Assembly (NCBI GenBank): GCA_036501825.1 | Contig: DASXZP010000036.1 | Location: 744,001 to 808,000 of the forward strand | Origin: JAFECT01 sp036501825 | GTDB lineage: Bacteria; Pseudomonadota; Alphaproteobacteria; Caulobacterales; Caulobacteraceae | Length of the DNA: 64,000 nucleotides | Direction of reading: 5' to 3' | In this document: piece after piece, positions 53,976 through 63,994 of the stretch | Position numbering within the stretch: the first letter of the stretch is position 1 | Layout of the letters: the number at the start of each line of letters is the position of its first letter | Translations under genes and position numbers: made by a program | The notes under the pieces: model-generated | Seen by the model: the letters and a program-made list of their open reading frames with translations, nothing else | Databases searched by the model: none | Told to the model about the DNA's origin: nothing

Positions 53976-54019
53976 CGGCCGCCGGACCGGTCGAGCCGGG
54001 CGGAACATGCCGGGCGCCA

Positions 54020-54034
54020 CGGCAATTCCCGCCG
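54020..54034. promoter_or_regulatory. ftr-like site upstream of fliK
   Basis: CGGCA-ATTCC-CGCCG resembles the two dyads in the flgK leader (CGGCA-N5-(T/C)GCCG). Its centre is about 110 nt upstream of the predicted fliK start point, a normal enhancer position for a sigma-54 activator. An AT-rich stretch at about 54065-54100 between it and the promoter could bind IHF. Confidence 0.5.
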
Positions 54035-54112
54035 CCCAAACGGGGAGGGGGTCGCTTTCGCCTCGCAAACAAAGCGTAATTAAAACAGCGAATTAACAGG
54101 CCAGCGGGTCTC

Positions 54113-54128
54113 TGGCCCGGGGGTTGCT
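54113..54128 (+). promoter_or_regulatory. Sigma-54 promoter of fliK-flgD-flgE
   Basis: TGGCCC-N5-TTGCT, with GG and GC exactly 10 nt apart, is a near-consensus sigma-54 element. It lies 84 nt upstream of the chosen fliK start and probably drives the hook genes. Confidence 0.85.
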
Positions 54129-54196
54129 GGGCAGGGACCGAATAAACCCGGCGCAGCATGCGCTCCCGACCCCGAACCCCGGACGTCCCGAGCTCC

Positions 54197-56032
54197 ATGC
54201 CTGCGTTCCACGCCATAGCCTCCGCCGCGACCCCGCCTGCGCCCGCCGCAGCGTCGGCGGCTGCGAGCGGCGATGCGGACGCCTTCAGCCAGGCGCTGAC
54301 CACCGCGTCTCGAGATCCGACGCTGGGCGCATTCCAGCCGTCGCGGGTGCCGACCGGTCCGAACAAAAACACCGGCTATTCCACGCCCGACAGCGCGCAC
54401 GCCGCGCCGACGATCCCGCAGGCGGTGAGCAACGCGGCGCAATCGGCGGCCACGACCGCGACCCAATCCGCGTCGAACGCGGCGACGGCGGTTACGACAG
54501 CGACGAAGGCTGCGGCGGCGACGCCCGCGACCTCGACGCCCACGACTGTGCAGAGCGCCGCGTCGAGCGTGAGCGCACAGGTGGCGGCGGCCAAGTCCAC
54601 CCTGAAGCAACAGGCCGCGACGCTGACGTCGCAGTTCCAGGCGCAGCCGGCGTCGACCACCATGGCCGCGCTCGCCGGCATGCAGACGACCCTGCAGAAC
54701 GCGCCGGGCGCCGTGTCGGCCAGCACCGCTAGCAGCGTCACCGATCTTATCAAGCAAGCGTCCACCGGCGTGACCGGCGGTCCGGGCGCCACGCAGGCGC
54801 ACCTCGCCAACCTCACGTCGCAACTGAACAAGATCGAAGCGCGCGAAACCGGCGTCGATCCCAGCGCGCCGCCGGCCGGCTGGACCGAGCCGCCGATCTT
54901 TTCGCAGGCGCGTGCGCTGTTGAACTCGCTGGCCGGCGGCACGGCCACGACGCCGGCGGCGCTGAAGGCGAGCGGCGATCCGCTGGCGACCGCGGGCCTG
55001 CCGGTGGCGGGCGTTGCCCCCGTGGCTGCGGCGAACGCACAGACGACGAGCTCGGGCGCGGGCCTGGCGCAGTCGGCGCAGACCGGTCAGATCGCCGCCG
55101 CGCTGCAGGCCACGCAAGCGACCGGCGCGGTCGGTACGGCCCAACTCGACCCGCAGATGCTGAAGGCCGCCAGCGGCCAGACGACCACCCAGCTTTCCGG
55201 CGCGCCACAGGCGCCGGCGAAGGCGCCCGCGCATGCTGCGTCGCCCGACGCCCAGGCCACGGCGACCACCACGGTTGCAGACGCCTCGGCGCAAGCGGCG
55301 AAGGCGATCACGCCCGCTACGCCGAACCCCGCCACGCCGAACAAGGACGCGAACGGCGCAGGCGACAACAACGCCGCCCTCGGCGCCCAGGTCGCGCAAG
55401 CCGCGCAGGCCGCCAAGGATATAAAGAGCGACGACGCCGCGCCGGCGCCGGTCGCCTCGGACGCCGCCGACGCTCTGGCGGCGCAGGCGCAGGCGCAGGG
55501 GCAGGTCGCGCAGACGCCGGCGCAAACGCAGTTGCAGGCGCAGCTCGCCGCCCAGACCCAGGCGCAGACGGCCGCCGATGCGTCGCACCAGAACCCGCAG
55601 GCGACCTCTTATCTCGCCGCCCAGATGGTCAAGCAGCTCGACGGCCGCTCGACCCAGTTCGATCTGCAACTGCATCCCGCCGATCTCGGCCGGGTCGATG
55701 TGCAGATGAAGATCGAGCAGGACGGGCGGCTGAACGCCCAGCTCGCCTTCGACAATCCCGCCGCCGCCGCCGAATTCCGCGGCCGCTCCGACGAGTTGAA
55801 GCAACAGCTGCAACAGGCGGGCTTCCAGCTCTCGGACGACTCGCTCACCTTTTCCGAGCGCAATCCGCAGAACTTCGCTCAGCAGCAGCAGAGCGGCGGC
55901 CAGCAATCGGGCTCGGATCAATCGAGCCTGCGCAGCCGCGCCTTCCAGAACAGCGCCTTAAACGCCCAGACGGCCGACGTCGTCGCGAGCTCTTCCAGCC
56001 GCGTCGTCACCGGCCTCGATTTGAGAGTCTGA
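54197..56032 (+). CDS. fliK: Flagellar hook-length control protein FliK
   Basis: This is a 611-aa secreted ruler protein. The N-terminal 450 residues are low-complexity, rich in Ala, Gln and Thr, as usual. The C-terminal Flg_hook domain is clear: QLDGRSTQFDLQLHPADLGRVDVQMKIEQDGRLNAQLAFDNPAAAAEFRGRSDELKQQLQQAGFQL (given in part). It switches the export gate from hook to filament substrates. ATG 54197 (MPAFHAIASA) is chosen; ATG 54158 is possible. The stop is 4 nt before flgD. Confidence 0.9.
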   Translation: MPAFHAIASAATPPAPAAASAAASGDADAFSQALTTASRDPTLGAFQPSRVPTGPNKNTGYSTPDSAHAAPTIPQAVSNAAQSAATTATQSASNAATAVTTATKAAAATPATSTPTTVQSAASSVSAQVAAAKSTLKQQAATLTSQFQAQPASTTMAALAGMQTTLQNAPGAVSASTASSVTDLIKQASTGVTGGPGATQAHLANLTSQLNKIEARETGVDPSAPPAGWTEPPIFSQARALLNSLAGGTATTPAALKASGDPLATAGLPVAGVAPVAAANAQTTSSGAGLAQSAQTGQIAAALQATQATGAVGTAQLDPQMLKAASGQTTTQLSGAPQAPAKAPAHAASPDAQATATTTVADASAQAAKAITPATPNPATPNKDANGAGDNNAALGAQVAQAAQAAKDIKSDDAAPAPVASDAADALAAQAQAQGQVAQTPAQTQLQAQLAAQTQAQTAADASHQNPQATSYLAAQMVKQLDGRSTQFDLQLHPADLGRVDVQMKIEQDGRLNAQLAFDNPAAAAEFRGRSDELKQQLQQAGFQLSDDSLTFSERNPQNFAQQQQSGGQQSGSDQSSLRSRAFQNSALNAQTADVVASSSSRVVTGLDLRV

Positions 56033-56036
56033 CGCC

Positions 56037-56717
56037 ATGACCGATGCAACCAACGTCCTGAGCGGGGTCACGGCCCAGGCCGCGTCCTCACAGGTGAACA
56101 GCAGCCTGTCGAGCCTGACCAGCAACTTCCAGAGCTTCCTGTCGCTCTTGACCACGCAGTTGCAGGACCAGGACCCGACCTCGCCGGTCGATCCCAACCA
56201 GTTCACCCAGCAGATCGTGCAGATGACCGGCGTGCAGCAGCAGCTGCTGACCAACAACCTGCTCACCACTCTGGTGGGGCAGGGTCAGAGCGGCATGAAC
56301 GGCGCGGTGTCGTACATAGGCAAAGAGGTCATGGCGACCTCGGCCAACCAGAATCTGTCCAGCGGTTCGGCGACCTGGGACTATCAGCTCGCGTCGAACG
56401 CGGCGTCGGCGACCATGACGGTCACCAACAGCCTGGGCCAGACGGTTTACAGCGGCGCGGCGCCCAGCCTGCAGGCGGGCCTCAACCAGTTCACTTGGAA
56501 CGGCAAGACCTCGTCCGGCGCGCAGGAGCCCGATGGCGGACCCTACACCCTGTCGATCAGCGCGGTGGATGCGAACGGCTCGGCGGTCACCTCGCAGTCG
56601 GTGGTCGTGGGCCAGGCGACGTCGGTGCAGATGGACGGCGGCTCGCCGTATCTGACGGTCAACGGCCAGCTGGTGCCGATGTCCTCGGTGGTCGGCGTGA
56701 CCAACGTGTCGGACTGA
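56037..56717 (+). CDS. flgD: Flagellar hook capping protein FlgD
   Basis: This 226-aa scaffold at the growing hook tip has the N-terminal signature NFQSFLSLLTTQLQDQDPTSPVDPNQFTQQIVQMTGVQQQL and the C-terminal FlgD Ig/tudor-like domain (LNQFTWNGKTSSGAQEPDGGPYTLSISAVD). It is translated right after fliK and upstream of the hook gene flgE, the expected order. Confidence 0.96.
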   Translation: MTDATNVLSGVTAQAASSQVNSSLSSLTSNFQSFLSLLTTQLQDQDPTSPVDPNQFTQQIVQMTGVQQQLLTNNLLTTLVGQGQSGMNGAVSYIGKEVMATSANQNLSSGSATWDYQLASNAASATMTVTNSLGQTVYSGAAPSLQAGLNQFTWNGKTSSGAQEPDGGPYTLSISAVDANGSAVTSQSVVVGQATSVQMDGGSPYLTVNGQLVPMSSVVGVTNVSD

Positions 56718-56822
56718 TTTTTTCGAACAGGATGCGCCAGAAGGCGCGTCGCATCAGGCGCCCCGGGGGGCTCCGAACGCACAAGGCGAGTGAAAGCAAA
56801 CGAACGCTAAAGGAATAAGACC

Positions 56823-58259
56823 ATGAGTCTCAACAGCGCCATGCTCGCCGGCGTTTCCGGGTTGGCTGCGAACTCGGCGGCCCTGTCGTCGATCTCCGAC
56901 AACATCGCGAACGCCAACACCATCGGCTACAAGCTGAATGAAACCACCTTCGAGACCCTGGTCGCCGGCGACACCGGCGAGGGCGGGAACATTGCGGGCG
57001 GCGTGATCGGCAACGCGCAACAGCTGGTCACCCAGCAGGGCCTGATCCAGAACACCAACTCGGTCACCGACCTGGCGATCCAGGGCTCGGGCTTCTTCGT
57101 GGTGACCCCGGCTTCGGGGTCGCCCGCCGCCGGCAACCCGGTGGAGTTCACCCGCGCGGGCTCGTTCACCGTCGACAGCCAGGGCAATCTGGTCAACGCC
57201 GCAGGTCTCTACCTGCAAGGCTGGCCGGTGAACAACGACGGCGAGGTCGAGTCCGACCCGACCGACGCAACCAAGCTCACCACCATCAACGTCACCTCGA
57301 TCGGCGGCGCCGCGTCACCGTCTACTGAAGCGACCATCAGCGCCAACCTGCAGGGCGACCAGGCGGTCTCCGCCGACGCCACCATCACCCCGCCGGCGAC
57401 GACGCCTGCCTATGACCCCGCCACCAACTCCATGGCGATGTATGACGCCACCACGGGAACGGGGGTGAAGCCTGACTTCTCGATCCAGGTCCCGGTGTCG
57501 GACTCCAAGGGCGGCAAGCAGACGGTCCAGATCGACCTGTTGAAGAGCTCGACGCCGAATGAGTGGTACGCTGAAATCGTCGCCGTGCCCGCGTCGAACG
57601 TGACCGACGGCACGGGCCTGTCCAACGGCCAGATCGCCACGGGCATGATCGCGTTCACGCCCAACGGTCAGTACGACCCGAGCAACACGACCCTGTTCTC
57701 GGACCCGACCAACCCCTCGATCACGCTCGGCGCTTCCAACGCCGCGGCGCCGGCGGCGGGCGCGGTGAACTGGGCGCCCAGCATGGGCGTCGACGCCCAG
57801 ACGGTCAGCATCAACCTGGGCTTGTCCGGGTCGGCCGGCGGCCTGACCCAGTTCGACAGCCCTTCGGCGGTCCAGGCGGTGAGCTCGAACGGCACCACCT
57901 TCGGCAACCTGACCTCGATCAAGATCGACGACAACGGCTTCGTCACCGCCGTCTTCGACAACGGCGTGACCCGCCAGATCGCCCAGGTCGCCATCGCCAC
58001 TGTGTCCAACCCCGACGGGCTGACCCAGCTCTCGGGCAACGCCTACCGGATCTCAACCGCCAGCGGGAACTTCACTTTGAAGGCGGCCGGCACCGGCGGG
58101 GCGGGGACCATCTCACCCTCATCGCTGGAGGCGTCCACGGTCGACCTGTCGACCGAGTTCACCAACCTGATCACCACCCAACAGGCCTACTCGGCGTCGT
58201 CCAAGATCATCACGACCGCGGACAACATGATGCAGGACCTGATCAACGTCATCCGATAG
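56823..58259 (+). CDS. flgE: Flagellar hook protein FlgE
   Basis: This 478-aa structural subunit of the hook begins SLNSAMLAGVSGLAANSAALSSISDNIANANTIGYKLNETTFETL and ends VDLSTEFTNLITTQQAYSASSKIITTADNMMQDLINVIR, the conserved terminal coiled-coil segments of axial proteins. ATG 56823 has an AAGGAA ribosome site. The 105-nt gap after flgD has no convincing promoter, so it is probably read from the fliK promoter. Confidence 0.97.
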   Translation: MSLNSAMLAGVSGLAANSAALSSISDNIANANTIGYKLNETTFETLVAGDTGEGGNIAGGVIGNAQQLVTQQGLIQNTNSVTDLAIQGSGFFVVTPASGSPAAGNPVEFTRAGSFTVDSQGNLVNAAGLYLQGWPVNNDGEVESDPTDATKLTTINVTSIGGAASPSTEATISANLQGDQAVSADATITPPATTPAYDPATNSMAMYDATTGTGVKPDFSIQVPVSDSKGGKQTVQIDLLKSSTPNEWYAEIVAVPASNVTDGTGLSNGQIATGMIAFTPNGQYDPSNTTLFSDPTNPSITLGASNAAAPAAGAVNWAPSMGVDAQTVSINLGLSGSAGGLTQFDSPSAVQAVSSNGTTFGNLTSIKIDDNGFVTAVFDNGVTRQIAQVAIATVSNPDGLTQLSGNAYRISTASGNFTLKAAGTGGAGTISPSSLEASTVDLSTEFTNLITTQQAYSASSKIITTADNMMQDLINVIR

Positions 58260-58325
58260 CGCCGAACAAGTCGGCGCGGCGGGCCGGGGCGGTCCGTTAA
58301 AGTAAACAAAAGGTATCTCACCTCT

Positions 58326-58397
58326 GAATCAAAAGGAAACAAGGGCCCCGCGTTGCGATTAAGCAGTTGTTGAGTATCGCGATTAAGCCGCTGTTAT
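58326..58397 (+). promoter_or_regulatory. sciP control region: GANTC site and tandem CtrA-like boxes
   Basis: GAATC (58326-58330) is a site for the CcrM methylase. A 17-nt direct repeat, GCGATTAAGC(A/C)G(T/C)TGTT, occurs at 58355-58371 and 58379-58395, 24 nt apart. Each copy contains a CtrA-like element, TTAA-N7-TTGA and TTAA-N7-TTAT, against the consensus TTAA-N7-TTAA. They lie 55-90 nt upstream of the sciP ATG. Control by CtrA would match the known cell-cycle timing of sciP. Confidence 0.65.
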
Positions 58398-58449
58398 GGG
58401 GCGGTGGGGTATCTTCTTCTCATGATGGTGGTGAGAGAGGCGTAAGCCC

Positions 58450-58731
58450 ATGCTCCAAGAGCAACGCCTAAACAGTAAAGGCGAACGATATGTGGTTGGA
58501 CCGACGGGGGCTCCTTTGACCCTCTCCGATCTGCCTCCGGCAAACACGCAGCGCTGGGTCATCCGGCGTAAGGCTGAGGTCGTGGCCGCCGTCCGCGGCG
58601 GGCTGCTCTCCCTCGAGGAGGCCTGCGAGCGTTACCGGCTGACCGCGGACGAATTCCTGTCCTGGCAGCAGTCGATCGACCGCTGGGGCATGCCGGGCCT
58701 TCGCACGACGCGGATCCAGCAGTACCGCTGA
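58450..58731 (+). CDS. sciP: CtrA inhibitor SciP (DUF1153)
   Basis: This 93-aa helix-turn-helix protein, conserved in Alphaproteobacteria, binds CtrA and blocks its transcription activity in G1 cells of Caulobacter. The sequence RYVVGPTGAPLTLSDLPPANTQRWVIRRKAEVVAAVRGGLLSLEEACERYRLTADEFLSWQ (given in part) is diagnostic. It lies between the hook cluster and the fliF operon, the usual location. A strong terminator follows 28 nt after the stop. Confidence 0.95.
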   Translation: MLQEQRLNSKGERYVVGPTGAPLTLSDLPPANTQRWVIRRKAEVVAAVRGGLLSLEEACERYRLTADEFLSWQQSIDRWGMPGLRTTRIQQYR

Positions 58732-58759
58732 TCTGCTGCGCGCGGCGAAAGAGATGCGG

Positions 58760-58789
58760 CGGCGTCGCTCGAAAGAGCGGCGCCGTTTT
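58760..58789 (+). terminator. Rho-independent terminator of sciP
   Basis: An 11-bp stem (CGGCGTCGCTC / GAGCGGCGCCG, one T-G pair) with a GAAA tetraloop is followed by TTTT. It isolates sciP from the fliF operon. Confidence 0.9.
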
Positions 58790-58808
58790 CGCGTCTGGAT
58801 TTGGCCGG

Positions 58809-58868
58809 TAAGGTTTTAAAAACCGGATTTAAACGCGGCGTTTACCATCCACCCGGAAAATCCTGCCT
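58809..58868 (+). promoter_or_regulatory. fliF operon control region
   Basis: An AT-rich patch contains TTAA (58816) and TTAAAC (58829) separated by 9 nt rather than the 7 of a standard CtrA box, and GGTTTTAAAAACC is nearly palindromic. About 20 nt further, CGGAA-AATCC-TGCCT (58854-58868) resembles the CGGCA-N5-TGCCG elements of flgK and would fit a FlbD repressor site. Both readings need experimental support. Confidence 0.45.
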
Positions 58869-58909
58869 AGCGGGAGGCCACGTGCGGGCCCGTGTGGCGG
58901 GGCGTATCG

Positions 58910-60562
58910 GTGGGCGGGTTGTTCTCGATTCTTCAGAGGTTCGGCATTGGGCGCGTGATCGCCGTGCTGGGCGCGGCGGCCGGCGCGGTGGCGGTGCTGG
59001 CCATGGTGGTGTTCCACGTCGGCGGCGAACCGGAATCGCTGCTCTATTCGAACCTGGACCTGAAAGAGGCGTCGCAGATCACCGGCGCCCTGAGCCAGGC
59101 CAATATCAAATACGACAGCAAGGGCGACGGCTCGGTCATCATGGTGCCGCGCGACAAGGTGGGCACCGCGCGCCTGCTGCTGGCGTCCAAGGGCCTGCCG
59201 ACCTCTGGCTCGGTCGGCTACGAGATCTTCGACAATACCTCGGCCCTGGGCCAGACCGACTTCGTCCAGCAACTGAACCGCCAGCGCGCCCTGGAGGGTG
59301 AGCTCGCCCGCACCATCACCTCGCTCAGGGGCGTCACCTCCGCCCGGGTGCACCTGGTCTTACCCAAACGTGAACTGTTCGAGGAGGAGGCCGCCCCGCC
59401 GACCGCTTCGATCGTGGTGGGCGTGGGTTCCGGCCAGCTCTCCGGCGAGGAGGTGCAGAGTCTGCGCAACCTGGTGGCCGGCGCGGTGCCCAACCTGAAG
59501 CCTGAAAAGGTCACCGTGGTCGACGAGACCGGCCGCATGCTGGCCGCGGGTTCCGAGGACGGCGACGACTTTACCTCCAGCCTCGCCTCCGACCGCAAGA
59601 ACGACGCGGAAGAGCGCCTGCGCAAGGCGATCAAGGACGTGGTCGAAGGCGTCGTCGGCGTCGGCAAGGCGCGGGTGCAGGTGACCGCGGACCTCGACCT
59701 CAACCGGGTCACCACCCAGGAAGAGAAGTACGATCCTGACGGCCAGGTCGTGCTCTCCACCTCGACCGGCGGCGAGAAGTCCCAGGACAATTCCTCGAAC
59801 TCGTCGACCGGCGCCACCGCCTCCGCCAACATCCCGGGCCAGGGCGCCGCGGGCGGCGGGGGCAGCACGAGCCAGGGCAACACCAGCGACAAGAACGAAG
59901 AGACCACCAACTATGTGATCTCCAAGACCACCCGCACCGAGGTGACCGAGCCGGGCGCGGTGAAGCGCCTGTCGGTCGCCGTGGCCGTCGACGGCGTCGC
60001 CACCACCGCCAAGAGCGGCAAGGTCACCTACACCCCGCGCTCAGCGGAAGAGATGCAGCACATCCAGGACCTGGTGCGCTCGGCCATGGGCTTCGACCAG
60101 GCCCGCGGCGACCAGGTCAGCGTGGTCAACGTCCGCTTCAGCCGCGACGCCGAAGCGGTCGGCGGGACCGAGGCCAAGGCCGGCATGTTCAACTTCGACA
60201 AGAACGACATCATGCGCGGCGTCGAGCTGCTGATCGCGCTGGTCGTCGGCGTCCTGATCATCTTCTTCGTGCTGCGCCCGATCATGAAGTCGGCGGGCGG
60301 CGCCTTGCCGCAGCTGGCCGGCGGCGGCGCGATGGGCGGCGGCGGAGGCGGCATGGCCATGGGCGCCCAGACGCAGCAGCTTGCCTATGCGGGCGACGGG
60401 GGCGGCGGGCAGCTTGCACTCGCGGCGCCGGACTCCGGCATCGACATCAGCCGGGTCGAGGGCCAGGTGAAGGTCTCCTCGATCAAGAAGGTCGCCGATT
60501 TCGTGAACAAACACCCGGAGGAATCGATCTCGATCCTCCGCAACTGGCTGCATGAGAACTGA
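58910..60562 (+). CDS. fliF: Flagellar MS-ring protein FliF
   Basis: This is a 550-aa inner-membrane ring protein. It has one N-terminal span (VIAVLGAAAGAVAVLAMVVF) and one C-terminal span (GVELLIALVVGVLIIFFVL). The periplasmic ring-building part includes LLYSNLDLKEASQI, SVGYEIFDNTSALGQTDFVQQLNRQRALEGELARTI and VTSARVHLVLPK. The cytoplasmic tail NKHPEESISILRNWLHEN binds FliG. I chose GTG 58910 (MGGLFSILQRFG); GTG 58892 would add six residues. First gene of the class II operon; its TGA overlaps the fliG ATG. Confidence 0.96.
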   Translation: MGGLFSILQRFGIGRVIAVLGAAAGAVAVLAMVVFHVGGEPESLLYSNLDLKEASQITGALSQANIKYDSKGDGSVIMVPRDKVGTARLLLASKGLPTSGSVGYEIFDNTSALGQTDFVQQLNRQRALEGELARTITSLRGVTSARVHLVLPKRELFEEEAAPPTASIVVGVGSGQLSGEEVQSLRNLVAGAVPNLKPEKVTVVDETGRMLAAGSEDGDDFTSSLASDRKNDAEERLRKAIKDVVEGVVGVGKARVQVTADLDLNRVTTQEEKYDPDGQVVLSTSTGGEKSQDNSSNSSTGATASANIPGQGAAGGGGSTSQGNTSDKNEETTNYVISKTTRTEVTEPGAVKRLSVAVAVDGVATTAKSGKVTYTPRSAEEMQHIQDLVRSAMGFDQARGDQVSVVNVRFSRDAEAVGGTEAKAGMFNFDKNDIMRGVELLIALVVGVLIIFFVLRPIMKSAGGALPQLAGGGAMGGGGGGMAMGAQTQQLAYAGDGGGGQLALAAPDSGIDISRVEGQVKVSSIKKVADFVNKHPEESISILRNWLHEN

Positions 60563-61599
60563 TGGCCACCGCCGTCGTCCGCAAGAAGAACAACATCGAC
60601 GACGCCAAGCGGCTGTCCGGGCCGGAGAAGGCTGCCGTGGTGTTGCTCGCGCTCGGCGAAGAACATCGCCATCTGTGGGCGGCGCTGGACGACGAGGAGA
60701 TCAAGGAAGTCTCCCAGGCCATGGCCAGCCTCGGCAGCGTGCAGTCCAACGTGGTCGAGCAGCTGTTGATCGAGTTCGTCTCCGGCATGGGCGGCACAGG
60801 CTCGATCATGGGGTCCTTCGAACAGACCCAGCGCCTGCTCGGTTCGATCATGGACCGCGAGAAGGTCGACACCCTCATGGAGGAGATCCGCGGCCCTGCC
60901 GGCCGCACCATGTGGGACAAACTGGGCAATGTGAACGAGGCGGTGCTCGCGAACTATCTGAAGAACGAATATCCCCAGACCGTCGCGGTGGTGCTGTCCA
61001 AGGTGAAGGGCGACCATGCGGCGCGGGTGCTGGCGGCGCTGCCGGAAGACTTCGCGCTCGAGTGCGTGCAGCGGATGCTGCGCATGGAGCCGGTGCAGCG
61101 CGAAATCCTCGACAAGATCGAGCAGACCCTGCGCGCGGAGTTCATGTCGAACCTGGCGCGCACCTCCAAGCGCGACTCCCATGAGCTGATGGCCGAGATC
61201 TTCAACAACTTCGACCGCCAGACCGAGTCGCGGTTCATCGCGGCGCTGGAAGAGCGCAACCGCGAGGCGGCCGAGCGCATCCGCGCCCTGATGTTCGTGT
61301 TCGAGGACCTGTCCAAGCTCGACCCGGGCGGGGTGCAGACTCTGTTGCGCGCCGTGGAGAAGGACAAGCTGGGCCTGGCCATGAAGGGCGCGTCGGACGC
61401 GCTACGCGAAATGTTCTTCTCCAACATGAGCGAACGCGCCGCCAAAATCATGCGCGAGGACATGGAGTCGATGGGTCCGGTGCGCCTGAAGGACGTCGAC
61501 TCCGCCCAGATGGCCATGGTGCAGGTGGCCAAGGACCTCGCCGCCAAGGGCGAAATCATGCTCGCCGGCCAGGGCGGCGACGATGAGTTGATCTACTGA
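60562..61599 (+). CDS. fliG: Flagellar motor switch protein FliG
   Basis: This 345-aa cytoplasmic rotor protein contacts the MS-ring and the stator. Recognisable parts are LSGPEKAAVVLLALGEEH (N-domain), NEYPQTVAVVLSKVKGDHAARVLAALPE (middle, EHPQ-like motif as EYPQ), and the charged torque helix RIRALMFVFEDLSKLDPGGVQTLLRAVEKDKLGLAMKG in the C-domain. Stop and start overlap in TGATG at both ends, so translation is coupled with fliF and the next gene. Confidence 0.97.
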   Translation: MATAVVRKKNNIDDAKRLSGPEKAAVVLLALGEEHRHLWAALDDEEIKEVSQAMASLGSVQSNVVEQLLIEFVSGMGGTGSIMGSFEQTQRLLGSIMDREKVDTLMEEIRGPAGRTMWDKLGNVNEAVLANYLKNEYPQTVAVVLSKVKGDHAARVLAALPEDFALECVQRMLRMEPVQREILDKIEQTLRAEFMSNLARTSKRDSHELMAEIFNNFDRQTESRFIAALEERNREAAERIRALMFVFEDLSKLDPGGVQTLLRAVEKDKLGLAMKGASDALREMFFSNMSERAAKIMREDMESMGPVRLKDVDSAQMAMVQVAKDLAAKGEIMLAGQGGDDELIY

Positions 61600-62258
61600 T
61601 GGCCGATCCCCGCCCCTTCAATTTCGATCAGGACTTCGGCGACGCAGGCCAGCACGCGCCGCAACGGAAGAAGCGCGTCTACCTTGCCAACGAGGTCGAT
61701 TTAATCCGCACCGCCGCCTTCAGCGAGGGCGAGGGCGCCATAACGGCGCGCGCGAAACAGACCGAAGCCCAGGCGCTGACCGAGATCGCCGAGGCCTGCC
61801 GTCAGGCGCTGGGGACTTTAGCGGAGGTGGCGCGCGACCATCGCCGCGGTTCCGCCGAACTGGCGCTGGTCGCCGCACGCAAGATTGCCGGCGGCGCGCT
61901 GGACCGTTTCCCCGAGGCGCCGATCAAGGCCGCACTGGAAGCCCTCGGCCGCGAGATCGAACACCAGCCGCGCCTGGTCATCCGCATCGGCGATCCCAGC
62001 GATGCGCTGCGCGCGGCGGTCGAAAGCGCCGCGGCCGATGCGGGCTTCGCCGGTCAGGTCGCGTTCCGCGCCGATCCGGAAGCGGGCTCCGCCGCCGCCT
62101 TCGTCATCGAGTGGAGCGACGGCCGCGCCGCCTTCGACCCGGACGAAGTCGCGCTGCGCATCCAGCAGTCCTTCGAAGCCGCGCTCGCCGCCGACGGCGC
62201 GCACGGCGAAGCCCTGAATCAAGCAACTCATCTTTCAACCCCGACCGCGGGAGCCTGA
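61599..62258 (+). CDS. flbE: FliH-type export regulator FlbE
   Basis: This 219-aa protein occupies the place of FliH, the regulator of the flagellar export ATPase. In Caulobacter the homolog in this operon is named FlbE (also FliH) and has also been linked to cell-pole organisation. The sequence is weakly conserved: an N-terminal FNFDQDFGDAG, a helical middle, and a C-terminal domain AAAFVIEWSDGRAAFDPDEVALRIQQSFEAAL typical of the FliH end. The call rests mainly on position and on this C-terminus. Confidence 0.88.
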   Translation: MADPRPFNFDQDFGDAGQHAPQRKKRVYLANEVDLIRTAAFSEGEGAITARAKQTEAQALTEIAEACRQALGTLAEVARDHRRGSAELALVAARKIAGGALDRFPEAPIKAALEALGREIEHQPRLVIRIGDPSDALRAAVESAAADAGFAGQVAFRADPEAGSAAAFVIEWSDGRAAFDPDEVALRIQQSFEAALAADGAHGEALNQATHLSTPTAGA

Positions 62259-62259
62259 C

Positions 62260-62595
62260 ATGGCCAGCGACACCGATCTTCCTCTCGAGGAATTCCCCGA
62301 ATCCACCGCCGTGGTGCCGGTGAGCGACGAGGCGGAAAAGAGCGCCGTCGATCTCGCCCCCGTCTTCGACGTGCCGGTGAACATTTCCGCCGTGCTCGGC
62401 AAGACCAACCTGACGGTGTCGCAGTTGCTGAAGCTCGGCCAGGGTTCGGTGCTGGAACTCGACCGCAAGGTCGGCGAGGCCATCGACATCTATGTGAACA
62501 ACCGCCTGGTGGCGCGGGGCGAGGTCGTCGTGGTCGACGACCGGCTGGGCGTGACCATGACTGAAATCATCAAGAGTGAGGATGCGGCGGCCTGA
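62260..62595 (+). CDS. fliN: Flagellar motor switch protein FliN
   Basis: The 111-aa C-ring subunit has the surface-presentation (SpoA) domain: LAPVFDVPVNISAVLGKTNLTVSQLLKLGQGSVLELDRKVGEAIDIYVNNRLVARGEVVVVDDRLGVTMTEII (given in part). It binds CheY-P through its N-terminal tail. It starts one nt after the flbE stop. Confidence 0.97.
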   Translation: MASDTDLPLEEFPESTAVVPVSDEAEKSAVDLAPVFDVPVNISAVLGKTNLTVSQLLKLGQGSVLELDRKVGEAIDIYVNNRLVARGEVVVVDDRLGVTMTEIIKSEDAAA

Positions 62596-62626
62596 ACGGG
62601 CCCCCGCTGACTGAGGAGAGAATACC

Positions 62627-63994
<1,368 letters not shown>

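Noticed and set aside
54080..55921. 613-aa Arg/Leu/Gly-rich minus-strand frame
   Set aside because: Antisense to the low-complexity part of fliK; composition is a consequence of Ala/Gln codons.
56790..56812. Possible sigma-54 promoter of flgE (AAGGCGAG...AAAGCAAA)
   Set aside because: GG and GC are 9 nt apart, one short of the required spacing, and flanking bases do not match.
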